DNA of 64,000 bases from Sphingomonas sp. (GCF_013812825.1 NZ_JACCSU010000027.1:35329-99328); one strand, 5' to 3'; counted from the first letter of the stretch, positions 34,726 through 45,017 are shown. Numbers and translations are program-made. The notes: generated by a model from the letters alone, not told the origin.

Positions 34726-37191
34726 CTAGAACCTGCGGCCGACTCGCAGGCCGATGGTTCGCGGCCGGGTGACGGCGGTGTAGATCTTGCCGCCGCCCGG
34801 CGTCAGCCCGTCGGGGTCGCCGCACACCGCCTCGACGCACTGGATGCTTTTGGTGATCTGGCCGCGGACGTCGAAGATGTTCTTGACGTACAGGTCGACG
34901 TTCCACGGGCCGCGCTCGACGCCCGCCGCGGCATCGACCAGCGAGTAGGCTTTCATGTTGCCGTAGATCGACTGCTCGAAGTCGCGCAGGTCGCGCCGGC
35001 GATTGCCTTCATAGCTGACGCTTCCCTGGACGTGCGCCCGCATGCCGGACAGATCCCATTCGTAGCGGGCGCGGCTGTTGGCCTTCCACTTGGCGGTCAG
35101 CGGCAGGCGCGTGCCCTTGCGAGCAAGCAGCTCGTTCTCGCCGACCGGCACGGCGCAGTCGAAGTCCTCATTGGCGATCAGGCAGAAGTCGTTGCGCATC
35201 TTGGCATCGTTGAACGCTACGCCGGTGCTCCAACTGAGGCCGGGCAGGGGACGAAGCAGCAGGTCCGCCTCGACGCCCCAGATGCGCGCGTTTCCGGCGT
35301 TGCGAATCTCGGTCAGGCCATTCAATCCGAGGAACGACAGCTGGATGTCGTTCCAGTCCTCGCGATAGCCGGCGAGGTTGAAGTGCGCGCCGTTGCCGAA
35401 GCTGATCTTGGCCCCGGTTTCGTAATTGACCAGGAAATCCGGCTTGTAGGGCGGAAGCGTGCCGCGGCGATTGACTCCGCCTGGGCGGAATCCCTTCGAC
35501 CAGGTCGCGTAGAAGAGCAGGTCGCCGTTGGGCTTGTAGGTCGCGTTCAGCCGGTGGACGAACCCGTTGTCCTTGGTCGTCTTGTCGACATTGTTGCAGG
35601 GCCCGCCGACGGTCGGCGGTCCGAACAGGTCGCAATTATATTGGTCGTTGCCGCTGTAGCCAACGCCGTCGTCTTCGAACGAATTGAAGCCGAAGAAGCC
35701 GACCAGCGAGTTCTTGAAGCGGTACAGCCGTCCGCCGCCAGTGAGCGACACCTGCGGCGTCAGATCGTAGGTGGCTTCGCCGAAGACCGCGTAGTCGCGA
35801 TCGACGCGGAGCTGCTTGGTCAGCCAGATATTGTCGTCCGTGCCATCGACCGCGAGATCGTCGGACAGATTGTCGATGATGTAGTTCTGCTCGATGTTGT
35901 GCGTCTGGCGCTGGTAGAACAGCCCGCCGACGAGGCGGATCGGCCGGTCCGGCGGCGAGGTGAAGCGCAACTCGTGCGACTGCTTGGTGAAGCTGTCGTC
36001 GGAGACGATGTACTGCGTTGGCTCGATCTGGTTGAAGTCGTTGTCGTACCAGTAGACCGCGTAGCCGGCGAGCACGTCGTAGAAGTAGCTGTAGTCGGAA
36101 TAATCGAATTCGCCGTCGATTTGGCGCTTCATGTAGGAGCCGGCGTAGGTGACGTCGAAATTGGCGAGCTTGCCTTCGACCGTCAGCGACGCCTGCCACC
36201 ATTTGTCGTCGTTGCGTTCGGGCCGGAATTGCATCGTCTCGAGCGGGCCCAGGCCCGATTCTTCGGCAAAGGAGCCGTCGCTCTTCTGCCGCTGGCCCAT
36301 GATCTGCGGAGTCACGGTCCAGCTGTCGTCAAGGTCGATCCGGAGCGCAGCTCGAGCCCCGTACGTGTCGACGTCGTTGTAATTGTCCTCGGCCAGACTG
36401 CTGATGGTGATGTCGTCGCCGGGCAGGTCGACGAGATTTCCCTCATCGTCGAACTTCATGATCGGGTAGGTGCGAGTGCCCTCGACATTGTCGATGTAGC
36501 CGCCGTCGCGCCGGTACCAGCCGACGACCCGGGCGGCCATGTTGCTCGCCACCGGCAGGTTGACGAAGCCCTCGCCGGTGTAGCCGAAGTCGCCGTGGGC
36601 GACCTTGTTCACCTCGAGGTTGACCTGGCCGTACGCGCTGCTGAGGTCCGGCTTGTTGGTGATCAGCCGGATCGTTCCAGCCTGGCTCGAGGCGCCGTAG
36701 AGCGTGCCTTGCGGGCCGGCGAGCGCCTCGACCCGGGCGAGGTCGAAGACGTGCAGGTCGAGCGCACCGGTGATGGTCGTGATCGGCTGCTCGTCGAGAT
36801 AGGTGCCGACGCTTGGCAGCGACGCCGAGTGGTTGGCGTTCTCGCCGCTTGCAACGCCGCGGAAGTAAACGTTGGCGAAGCCGGGTCCCGCCGACTTGTA
36901 CGACAGCGACGGGACTATTTTCGCGTAATCGTCGAACGAGTCGACCTGGTTATCGTCGAGCGTCTTGGTGGTGATCGCGGTGATCGCAATCGGCACGTCC
37001 TGGAGATTCTCGGCGCGGCGCTGGGCGGTGACGATGATGTCCTGGCTGTCGCTGTCGACCTGCGTCTTGGCCTCGGTGCCGGCCGGTTCGCCCGCGCCCG
37101 TGTCCTGGGCGGCCGCGGTAGCGGGCGAGGCCAGCACGGTCGACGCAAGCAGCGCGGCCGCGGCGCGCCGAGTCCAGTCAGCCGATGCCAT
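34726..37191 (-). CDS. TonB-dependent receptor
   Basis: Signal peptide; TonB box-like QDIIVTAQRRAENLQDVPIAITAI; plug and barrel; C-terminal TIGLRVGRRF. Confidence 0.93.
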   Translation of the reverse strand: MASADWTRRAAAALLASTVLASPATAAAQDTGAGEPAGTEAKTQVDSDSQDIIVTAQRRAENLQDVPIAITAITTKTLDDNQVDSFDDYAKIVPSLSYKSAGPGFANVYFRGVASGENANHSASLPSVGTYLDEQPITTITGALDLHVFDLARVEALAGPQGTLYGASSQAGTIRLITNKPDLSSAYGQVNLEVNKVAHGDFGYTGEGFVNLPVASNMAARVVGWYRRDGGYIDNVEGTRTYPIMKFDDEGNLVDLPGDDITISSLAEDNYNDVDTYGARAALRIDLDDSWTVTPQIMGQRQKSDGSFAEESGLGPLETMQFRPERNDDKWWQASLTVEGKLANFDVTYAGSYMKRQIDGEFDYSDYSYFYDVLAGYAVYWYDNDFNQIEPTQYIVSDDSFTKQSHELRFTSPPDRPIRLVGGLFYQRQTHNIEQNYIIDNLSDDLAVDGTDDNIWLTKQLRVDRDYAVFGEATYDLTPQVSLTGGGRLYRFKNSLVGFFGFNSFEDDGVGYSGNDQYNCDLFGPPTVGGPCNNVDKTTKDNGFVHRLNATYKPNGDLLFYATWSKGFRPGGVNRRGTLPPYKPDFLVNYETGAKISFGNGAHFNLAGYREDWNDIQLSFLGLNGLTEIRNAGNARIWGVEADLLLRPLPGLSWSTGVAFNDAKMRNDFCLIANEDFDCAVPVGENELLARKGTRLPLTAKWKANSRARYEWDLSGMRAHVQGSVSYEGNRRRDLRDFEQSIYGNMKAYSLVDAAAGVERGPWNVDLYVKNIFDVRGQITKSIQCVEAVCGDPDGLTPGGGKIYTAVTRPRTIGLRVGRRF

Positions 37192-37282
37192 CGTCCATCC
37201 CCCCTTGTTCGCCCATGCAACACTGTGCCCGCGCCGATTCGGCGTCAATCGCTTTGTCGATGCATGTCAAAAAATGGCGCTC

Positions 37283-39121
37283 CTATGGCCTCGGCGCATC
37301 ATCCCAATGGTCGAGCGCCGCGCCGAGCGCTTGCTTCAGCGGGCCGAGCCACTGCTCGAACCGCCGCCACTGGTCGAGCCCTTCGCTGCTGATCGGCCGC
37401 CGCACTTGCTCGGAGCTGGCGGTGCGGACCGGCCGGGCATTCTCGTAGAACCTCAGGCAGGTCTCATCGAAGGTCAAACCGAGCGCGTCGAGCAGCCGGC
37501 GAATTTCGCCCTCGGGATCGGCGACCAGCCGCTCGTGGACCACTCGGTGGACGACCCCCGGAATGACGCGGTCGAAATGCGCCATCAGCCGCACATAGTC
37601 GCGGTAATAGGCGCCGACCGCCTCGAGCGAGTAGGAAAATGCCTGGCCGCGCGCGAAGTGCTGCTTGAAGTTGGAAAAGCAGCAGGCGAGCGGGTGGCGG
37701 CGCGCATCGATGATCCGGGCGTTGGGCAGGATCAGCCGGATAAAGCCGGTGTGCGCCCAATTGTTGGGCATCTTGTCGATGAAGAAGGGCGTGCCGGCGG
37801 TGCGCTGGATCCGGGTCCGGTCGAGATACTCGCGGCCGAGCGCTCCGAGCTCCCCGGCCGGCAGTTCGGCGAGGATCGCCGGGTATCGCGATTTCTGTCC
37901 GCGATCATCCTCGCGGCGATCATCCTCGCGGCGGTTGGCCCGCTGCGACAAGGCGATGATGTCGGGCAGCTCCATCGTGCCTTCGACCAAGGGGTGGCTG
38001 GCGAGGATCTGCTCGATCAGGGTCGACCCGGCGCGCGGCATTCCGAGGATGAAAATGGGATCGGGCGAACGGCACCCGGCGCCCGCGCGCTCGGCGAGGA
38101 ATTCGGCCGTGAACAGCGCTTCGCACGTTTCGACATGTTCGGTGATCGCCGCCGGGTCGTAATGGAGCTGGCCGGCACGGATCCGATTGCCCTGGGAATA
38201 ATGGTCGAAAGCGCCGTCGTCCTCGCGCCGGTCCTCGAGCGCCTTGCCGAGCGCGAAATGGAGGTGCAGCCGATCGTCGTCGCTGATTGCCTCGCCGGCA
38301 AGAGCGGAGCGCATCGCGGCGATGTCCTCGTCCGAAAAGCGCACGGTCTTGAGGTTGGCGAGGCTCCACCACGCCTCGCCGAGGCTCGGGGCGAGCTCGA
38401 TTGCCCGGCGGTAGGCGGCGATCGCCTCGCCTTGTTCGCCGACCGTCTTGAGCAAATGGCCGAGGCTCATCCACACTTTGGGCTGCCCCGGGTGGCGCGA
38501 CAGCACGTCCCGGTACAGCGCGATGGCCTCGTCGTAGCCGCCCAGCCGGCCGAGCGCCGCCGCGCGCAGGTTGCGCTGGGCATCGTCCTGCGCTCCCAGG
38601 CGCTCGATCCGGTCGAGCTCGGCAAGAGCTTCCTCGGCGCGGTGCTGCCGGTAGAGGATCGTCGCGAGGTTGGCGCGCGCCGCCGCCCAGCCGGGAGCGA
38701 GCTCGATCGCCCGGCGGAGCAAGTTCTCGGAGTCGACGCGGCGGCCGAGGCGGGCGGCAAGCTCGGCCATCATCCGGATCGCGGCGACGTCGGTCGGCCG
38801 GCGCTTGAGCAACGGCCGAAGGATCGCTTCGGCCGCCGGCAGATCATTGTCGACCAGCGCCGCACCCGCGCGGATCAGTTCGGGATCGCGGACCGACGCG
38901 GAGATGGCGGCGAGTTCGGCCTCGTTGGCGGCCTCGTCCTCGCCGGTTCGGCGCAGCGCCTCGCCGAGCAGCCGGTAGCCGTCGGCGCTGCCGGGGACCG
39001 AGGCGAGGATTTCGCGTGCCTGCTCGGCGGCCAGCCTGGGCTGCTGCTCGAGCAGATTGCGGCCGTGAGCGAGCGCCGCGGCAACATTTGGCGCGGTCTG
39101 GGGATTGAACGCCCTGTCCAT
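37283..39121 (-). CDS. TPR-containing sulfotransferase family protein
   Basis: TPR repeats (AIALYRDVLSRHPGQPKVWMSLGHLLKTVGEQGEAIAAYRRAIELAP); PAPS-binding-like FILGMPRAGSTLIEQILASHP. Confidence 0.88.
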   Translation of the reverse strand: MDRAFNPQTAPNVAAALAHGRNLLEQQPRLAAEQAREILASVPGSADGYRLLGEALRRTGEDEAANEAELAAISASVRDPELIRAGAALVDNDLPAAEAILRPLLKRRPTDVAAIRMMAELAARLGRRVDSENLLRRAIELAPGWAAARANLATILYRQHRAEEALAELDRIERLGAQDDAQRNLRAAALGRLGGYDEAIALYRDVLSRHPGQPKVWMSLGHLLKTVGEQGEAIAAYRRAIELAPSLGEAWWSLANLKTVRFSDEDIAAMRSALAGEAISDDDRLHLHFALGKALEDRREDDGAFDHYSQGNRIRAGQLHYDPAAITEHVETCEALFTAEFLAERAGAGCRSPDPIFILGMPRAGSTLIEQILASHPLVEGTMELPDIIALSQRANRREDDRREDDRGQKSRYPAILAELPAGELGALGREYLDRTRIQRTAGTPFFIDKMPNNWAHTGFIRLILPNARIIDARRHPLACCFSNFKQHFARGQAFSYSLEAVGAYYRDYVRLMAHFDRVIPGVVHRVVHERLVADPEGEIRRLLDALGLTFDETCLRFYENARPVRTASSEQVRRPISSEGLDQWRRFEQWLGPLKQALGAALDHWDDAPRP

Positions 39122-39129
39122 GGTGAAGC

Positions 39130-39801
39130 TTGCCTAGCCTCTTGGCGGCGATCGCGACAAGGGAGCGGCTGGTGCCTCTGCTGACTCTGGCCGTGCTTGC
39201 GGGGGTGTGGCTGGCGATGCTTCTGCTCGGCGCCGGGAATAGCGACCGGGCGCTGCTGATGGCGCTGTACGCCGGCGATGAGCCGTGGCTGGCGCTGGCG
39301 GCGCTCGGTTTCACCTACCTGGGCAATTGGCCGACCGTGGTCGCGGTGACCATTCTCGGCTCGGGATGGCTGCTGTATCGAGGCAAGCGCCGGGCGGCGC
39401 TGCTGCTGCTCATTGCGAGCTTCTCCGGCCGGCTCCTTGTGATCCTCGAAAAGGCCTATTTCGCGCGCCTCCGCCCAGAGGAGAATTTGCGCCTCGCCGA
39501 AGTCCATTACCAGTCGTTCCCGAGCGGCCACGCGGCCAATTCGATGATCGTCTATCTCGGCTTCGCATTGCTCGCGTTCGACGATCCGCGGCATCGGCGC
39601 TGGGCCGTCGCGGCGGCGCTGCTGCTTTCCGTCCTGATCGGCTTCAGCCGGCCGATGCTCGGAGTTCATTGGCCGAGCGACGTCGTCGCCGGCTGGTCGT
39701 TCGGATTGTTCTGGACGCTGCTGGTGATCGCGGTTGCGGAGCGCTGGGCGGGGCGCAGCCTTGCCAAGAAAGACCCTACGGATCGGGCGGAGAGCGTTTG
39801 A
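39130..39801 (+). CDS. PAP2-family phosphatase
   Basis: KAYFARLRPEE..., FPSGHAANSMIVYLG, SRPMLGVHWPSDVVAGW: the three PAP2 motifs. Confidence 0.9.
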   Translation: MPSLLAAIATRERLVPLLTLAVLAGVWLAMLLLGAGNSDRALLMALYAGDEPWLALAALGFTYLGNWPTVVAVTILGSGWLLYRGKRRAALLLLIASFSGRLLVILEKAYFARLRPEENLRLAEVHYQSFPSGHAANSMIVYLGFALLAFDDPRHRRWAVAAALLLSVLIGFSRPMLGVHWPSDVVAGWSFGLFWTLLVIAVAERWAGRSLAKKDPTDRAESV

Positions 39802-40144
39802 TCTCGAACAGGTGACCGTCGGGGGTCCGGAAATATTGCCACTCATGGCCGTTCCACGACCCCCGATCGCCGATCAGCTCGGCTCCCCCGGCGACCAAGG
39901 CTCGCGCCGCTCGGTCGACGTCGTCGACCTCGAAGGCGATGGTCGGGGGCGTGTTGAGATCCTTGCCGCGCCCGTCGCGGCCGAAGATCTCGAGCTGCTG
40001 GCCGGGCGCGACTCGAAGGATCGCCTGACGGTCGCCGCTCGCCTCGACCGTCAGGCCGAGCACCTGCGTGAAGAATCGCAGCGAGGTTTCGTAGTCGTCG
40101 GTGCCGACGCCGACCCAGGAGAAGCCTTTGACCCTTATCGCCAT
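39776..40144 (-). CDS. VOC family protein
   Basis: MAIRVKGFSWVGVGTDDYETSLRFFTQVLGLTVEASGDRQ...IAFEVDDVDRAARALVAGGAELIG...EWQYFRTPDGHLFEIKR. Confidence 0.88.
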   Translation of the reverse strand: MAIRVKGFSWVGVGTDDYETSLRFFTQVLGLTVEASGDRQAILRVAPGQQLEIFGRDGRGKDLNTPPTIAFEVDDVDRAARALVAGGAELIGDRGSWNGHEWQYFRTPDGHLFEIKRSPPDP

Positions 40145-40154
40145 TCGCTGACCC

Positions 40155-41255
40155 TCATACGTTGAACCGGAACAGCAGGACGTCGCCGTCCTGGACGACA
40201 TAGTCCTTGCCCTCGGCGCGCATCTTGCCGGCCTCCTTGGCCCCCGACTCGCCGCCGCAGGCGATGAAATCCTCATAGGCAATGGTTTCGGAGCGAATGA
40301 AGCCGCGTTCGAAGTCGGTGTGGATGACTCCGGCGGCCTGCGGCGCTCTCGCTCCCCTGGGCACGGTCCAGGCGCGCGCTTCCTTGGGCCCGGCGGTGAA
40401 GAAGGTGATCAGGCCCAGCAGCTGATAGCCGGCGCGGATCACGCGCGTCAGGCCGGTTTCCTCGAGCCCCAGGTCGGCAAGGAACGCCGCTCGGTCGCTC
40501 TCCCCCAGCGTCGCGATCTCCGCCTCGATCGCGGCCGAGACGATGACCGCCCCGGCGTGCTCGGCGGCGGCTTTCTCGAACACTTGCGCCGACAGTGCAT
40601 TGCCCTCCGCCGCGTCGGCCTCGTCGACGTTGCACACGTAAAGGACGGGCTTGGCGGTCAGCAGCTGCGCGCGCTCGAGCGCCTTGTGCTCCTCCGCATC
40701 TTTCGGTTTGACCAGCCGAGCGGGCCTGGACTCCTTGAGCAGCTCGAGCGCCTGGCCGAGGACCGAGGCTTCGATCCTGGCCTCCTTGTCGCCCTGCTGC
40801 GCTTTCTTGACGAGGTTCGGCACGCGCCGCTCGAGGCTGTCGAGATCGGCCAGCATCAGCTCCGTCTCGACGACCTCCGCGTCGGCGATCGGGTCCACTC
40901 GGCCCTCGACGTGGGTGACGTCGCCGCCGGTGAAGCAGCGCAGCACGTGGACGATCGCGTCGACCTCGCGGATGTTGGCGAGGAATTTGTTGCCCAGGCC
41001 CTCGCCCTGGCTGGCTCCGCGGACTAGTCCGGCGATGTCGACGAACTCGATCTGGGTGTCGATCGTCTGGGCGGACTTGGCGATCCCGGCGATCTTGTGC
41101 AGCCGCTCGTCGGGCACCGCGACGCGGCCGACGTTGGGCTCGATGGTGCAGAACGGATAATTCGCCGCCTGCGCTGCCGCGGTCTCGGTCAGAGCGTTGA
41201 AAAGCGTCGATTTCCCGACATTCGGCAAGCCGACGATGCCGCAGCGAAAGCCCAT
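40155..41255 (-). CDS. ychF: Redox-regulated ATPase YchF
   Basis: [43 protein letters not shown]...; C-terminal TGS domain. Confidence 0.97.
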   Translation of the reverse strand: MGFRCGIVGLPNVGKSTLFNALTETAAAQAANYPFCTIEPNVGRVAVPDERLHKIAGIAKSAQTIDTQIEFVDIAGLVRGASQGEGLGNKFLANIREVDAIVHVLRCFTGGDVTHVEGRVDPIADAEVVETELMLADLDSLERRVPNLVKKAQQGDKEARIEASVLGQALELLKESRPARLVKPKDAEEHKALERAQLLTAKPVLYVCNVDEADAAEGNALSAQVFEKAAAEHAGAVIVSAAIEAEIATLGESDRAAFLADLGLEETGLTRVIRAGYQLLGLITFFTAGPKEARAWTVPRGARAPQAAGVIHTDFERGFIRSETIAYEDFIACGGESGAKEAGKMRAEGKDYVVQDGDVLLFRFNV

Positions 41256-41371
41256 CGGAAGTCCTTTGGTGAAGGGGATTGCGACGCGCTTAGCGGTGCC
41301 TCGGGACAAAATGAAGCGGCTGCGGCCGAACTCGAACGGAAACCGACGGTCGGCCCCGCCGTTAGTTCATC

Positions 41372-43846
41372 GTGGCAACGCGCAAGAGCGGCAAACCGAT
41401 CGTGCTGATCACCGGCGCGGCGGGGAATATCGGCACGTCGTTGGCGAAGGTTCTGGCTGACGACTATCGCGTCGTCGGTGTCGACCGGCCCGGCTCCGAA
41501 GCGGAATTCCCGCTGATCGAGGCCGACCTTGGCGACGACCAATCGGTCGAAAAAGGCATCAGCGAGTTTGCGAAGCGTTTCGGCAAGCGCGTCGCCAGCG
41601 TGGTCCACCTCGCTGCCTATTTCGATTTCACCGGCGAGGAGAACCCACTTTACAAGTCGATCAATGTCGATGGCACCCGCCGGCTACTGCGCGGGCTGCA
41701 GCGGCTCGAGGTCGAGCAGTTCCTCTATTCTGGGACGATGCTCGTGCACGCGCCCGGCAAGCCGGGACAGCCGATCGACGAGCAGCAGCCGATCGAGCCC
41801 AAATGGGCCTACCCGAAGTCGAAAGCCGAAGCGGAGGAGGTGATCCGCGCCGAGCACGGCGGCATCCCCTACGTGCTGCTTCACCTCGCCGGGCTCTATG
41901 ACGATGAGACGGCGGTGCCGACGCTCAGCAACCAGATCGCCCGGATTTACGAGCGCGATCTCCAGAGTCACCTATACTCGGGCTCGACTCTGGTCGGCCA
42001 ATCGATGGTCCATCGCGCCGACATGCTCGACGCGTTCAAGCGCGCAATCGACCGGCGAAGCAAATTTCCGTCGGGAACGGTGATCCTTGTCGGCGAGGAG
42101 GAAGCGGTCGGCTATGACGCGCTCCAAGACGAGATCGGCTATTTGATCCACGGTTCCGAGGACTGGCCGACGCTACGGGTGCCCAAGCCCGCCGCCGCCG
42201 TCGGAGCGTGGGTTCAAAACAAGCTCGAGCCGGTCGTCCCGGACGCGATCGACCAGGGCGAAGCGCCCTTTATCAAGCCGTTCATGGTGGCGATGGCCGA
42301 CGACCATTACGAGCTCGACGTCTCCCGCGCTCGCGAGCTGCTCGGCTGGGAGCCCGAGCACCGGATCAAGGACACTCTGCCCAAAATCGTCGCCGCACTG
42401 AAACGCGACCCGGAGGGCTGGTACGAAGACAACGGCCTCACCCCGCCGCCGATGGTCACGGACGCGCAAACTGCCGGTCGCGATCCGGAGCGGGTGCGCG
42501 CCGAGCATGAAAAAGTGCTGGTCGGCGAGCACCGCCAGTTCCGTTGGGCGCACTTCACCAACATTTTTCTCGGTCTGTGGCTGGCGCTGCAGCCGCCTTT
42601 GATCGGGGTTGATAGCAACGCGCTTGCGTGGAGCGAGGTTGGGCTCGGCCTTGCCGTCATCCTGTTTGCCACTTTGTCGCTGTCCTGGCGGCTGCGGTGG
42701 GCGCGCTGGGCGACGGCCGGAGCGGGAGCGCTGGCGATGGCGGCTCCATTCCTGTTCTGGACCGAGAACGGCGCCGCTTATCTGTCCGACACCCTGGTCG
42801 GAGGCCTGATCTTCGCCTTTGCGGTCGGCACTCGGCCCGAAGTCGGTCCGTCCCCGCTCGCTGCGACCGCGGGGCCGCACACTCCGCCCGGCTGGAGCTA
42901 CAATCCCTCGACATGGTCGCAACGCCTGCCGATCATCGTTCTCGCCGTCGTCGGCTTGGAGGTTTCACGCTATTTGGCCGCCTACCAGCTCGGACATATC
43001 GAGGGGGTATGGGAGCCGTTCTTCGCCGGCTCGCCGGCCGATCCCAGGAACGGCACCGAAGAGATCATCACCAGCCATGTCTCCGAGGCATGGCCGGTGT
43101 CCGACGCGGCGGTCGGCGGGTACACCTACGCGCTCGAGATTCTGACCGGGATCGTCGGTTCGCGAGCGCGCTGGCGGACGATGCCCTGGCTGGTCGTGCT
43201 GTTCGGATTGATGATTGCCCCGCTCGGCGTCACTTCGATCTTTTTCATCATCATCCAGCCGATCCTGATCGGCACCTGGAGCACCTTGGCGCTGATCGCC
43301 GCCGCGGCGATGCTGGTGCAGATTCCCTATTCGCTCGACGAATTGCTGGCGACGCTGCAGTTCATCCGGCGGCGAGTGAAGGCGGGCAAGAGCTGGCTGC
43401 GCGTGTTCCTGTTCGGCGACACCGATGAAGGGCCCGATGAGGAACCGGAGAACGAATTCGGGCACGGGGCGGGGCCCTTCGTGAAGGACATGGTCAGCGG
43501 CGGCGTGAATTTGCCGTGGAACCTCGCGCTCGCCGGACTCGTCGGGCTGTGGTTGATGTTCACCCGGCTGACGCTCGGCGCGGCCGGCTCGATGGCCAAC
43601 GCCGATCACCTGATCGGAGCGCTTGCGCTGACCGTGATTTCCCTCGCGGCCGCCGAAGTCGCGCGACCATTGCGCTTTCTGCTGGTGCCGCTCGGAGTCG
43701 TGCTTCTGGTGACTCCGTTCGTCTTCGAGGCAAGCACCACGCAATCGATCGCCAGCATCGTCTGCGGCGTCGCGCTGATCGCGCTCAGCGTCCGCCGGGG
43801 CGCGGTTCGCGGCCGGTACGGCGCCTGGCAGGGCTGGATCGTCTAG
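41372..43846 (+). CDS. NAD-dependent epimerase/SDR fused to SPW-repeat and VKOR-like membrane domains
   Basis: N-terminal VLITGAAGNIGTSLAKVLAD Rossmann, WAYPKSKAEAE; C-terminal half multi-TM with two SPW-like units (HFTNIFLGLWLALQP..., PWNLALAGLVGLWLMF...) flanking a VKOR-like segment. Confidence 0.75.
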   Translation: MATRKSGKPIVLITGAAGNIGTSLAKVLADDYRVVGVDRPGSEAEFPLIEADLGDDQSVEKGISEFAKRFGKRVASVVHLAAYFDFTGEENPLYKSINVDGTRRLLRGLQRLEVEQFLYSGTMLVHAPGKPGQPIDEQQPIEPKWAYPKSKAEAEEVIRAEHGGIPYVLLHLAGLYDDETAVPTLSNQIARIYERDLQSHLYSGSTLVGQSMVHRADMLDAFKRAIDRRSKFPSGTVILVGEEEAVGYDALQDEIGYLIHGSEDWPTLRVPKPAAAVGAWVQNKLEPVVPDAIDQGEAPFIKPFMVAMADDHYELDVSRARELLGWEPEHRIKDTLPKIVAALKRDPEGWYEDNGLTPPPMVTDAQTAGRDPERVRAEHEKVLVGEHRQFRWAHFTNIFLGLWLALQPPLIGVDSNALAWSEVGLGLAVILFATLSLSWRLRWARWATAGAGALAMAAPFLFWTENGAAYLSDTLVGGLIFAFAVGTRPEVGPSPLAATAGPHTPPGWSYNPSTWSQRLPIIVLAVVGLEVSRYLAAYQLGHIEGVWEPFFAGSPADPRNGTEEIITSHVSEAWPVSDAAVGGYTYALEILTGIVGSRARWRTMPWLVVLFGLMIAPLGVTSIFFIIIQPILIGTWSTLALIAAAAMLVQIPYSLDELLATLQFIRRRVKAGKSWLRVFLFGDTDEGPDEEPENEFGHGAGPFVKDMVSGGVNLPWNLALAGLVGLWLMFTRLTLGAAGSMANADHLIGALALTVISLAAAEVARPLRFLLVPLGVVLLVTPFVFEASTTQSIASIVCGVALIALSVRRGAVRGRYGAWQGWIV

Positions 43847-44442
43847 GCGAAGTTGAAGCTGATGCTGAGGCGCTCGCCGCGCGCGCGGCCGGGGCGCACT
43901 TCGTGGCGCAGCCAGCTCTCCCACAGCAGCAGGAGGCCCGGCCGCGGCTCGATCTCGACGAAAGTCTGGAGGTCCTGCGGCGCATCCTTCGAGCGCGTCG
44001 GCGCGGCCATCATCATCGGCAGTCGCGGGTCTTCGAAGCCAATCGCGCCTGAGCCGGGCGGGGCTTCGACATAGAAAGTGCCCGACAGGATGCTGTGCGG
44101 GTGGAGATGCCCACCGTGCCGTCCACCGGCTTTCAACAGGTTCACCCACAGGCTGTCGAGGCGCGGCTTGCGCGGCAGGTCGAAGGCGAGCTCGCTGGCG
44201 AACGCAGCAGCGTGGCGGCTCAGCAGCTTCTGCAGGTCGGCGAACGCCGGATCGCGGGTCGCGAGGTCATCGAGCGACGCGTAGCTGGTGTAGCCGGGAT
44301 AATGATGCTCGCGGCTCCAGCGGCGCCCGGCGCTGTCGTCGCGGGCCAGGGTCCGGATCGAGTGCGAAAGATCGGCCAGCAGCTCGGGCGAATCGAGCTC
44401 CGCCTCATAGAGGCGGGTCGCGAACAGCGAGCGGACGCTCAC
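43843..44442 (-). CDS. TIGR02466-like putative 2OG-Fe(II) oxygenase
   Basis: VSVRSLFATRLYEAELDSPEL...LWVNLLKAGGRHGGHLHPHSILSGTFYVEAPPGSGAIGFEDPRLP...LLLWESWLRHEVRPGRARGERLSISFNFA; GTG start overlaps the pth stop. Confidence 0.8.
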   Translation of the reverse strand: MSVRSLFATRLYEAELDSPELLADLSHSIRTLARDDSAGRRWSREHHYPGYTSYASLDDLATRDPAFADLQKLLSRHAAAFASELAFDLPRKPRLDSLWVNLLKAGGRHGGHLHPHSILSGTFYVEAPPGSGAIGFEDPRLPMMMAAPTRSKDAPQDLQTFVEIEPRPGLLLLWESWLRHEVRPGRARGERLSISFNFA

Positions 44443-45017
44443 TCGTCGTGCATCCGGCGCGCGACCTCGCTCATGAAGCGGGGGTCGTCGCCTTCGGCCA
44501 GCCATTCGGCCTCGGCGGCGATCGCGGCGAGCAGGTCGGCCAGCGGCTCCATCTCGACCTTGGAATAATTGCCGAGCACGTGCGGAGTCACCTTCTCCTG
44601 CTGACCCGGGCCGGGGTGGCCGATGCCGATCCGGACTCGGCGAAATTCAGGGCCGAGGTGCGCGTCGATCGAGCGCAGCCCGTTGTGGCCGGCGGTGCCG
44701 CCACCGACCTTCACCTTGACCTTCATCGGCGCGAGATCGAGCTCGTCGTGGAACACGGTCAAGGCGTCGAGGTCGAGCTTGTAGAAGCGCAGCGCCTCGG
44801 CGACCGCTTCGCCGCTGCGGTTCATGAACATTTGCGGTTTCAACAGCAGGATCCGCTGCTTGCCGATGCGGCCCTCGCGAAGCTCGCTCCGGAATGCTTT
44901 CTTCGGAGCCGAAAAGCCGTGCGCCGCGGCGATGACGTCGGCCGCCATGAAGCCGACATTGTGGCGGTGGAGCGCATAACTCGCGCCGGGATTTCCGAGG
45001 CCCGCCCAGATCTGCAT
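44439..45017 (-). CDS. pth: Peptidyl-tRNA hydrolase
   Basis: MQIWAGLGNPGASYALHRHNVGFMAADVIA...LLKPQMFMNRSGEAV...FHDELDLAPMKVKVKVGGGTAGHNGLRSID. Confidence 0.97.
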   Translation of the reverse strand: MQIWAGLGNPGASYALHRHNVGFMAADVIAAAHGFSAPKKAFRSELREGRIGKQRILLLKPQMFMNRSGEAVAEALRFYKLDLDALTVFHDELDLAPMKVKVKVGGGTAGHNGLRSIDAHLGPEFRRVRIGIGHPGPGQQEKVTPHVLGNYSKVEMEPLADLLAAIAAEAEWLAEGDDPRFMSEVARRMHDE

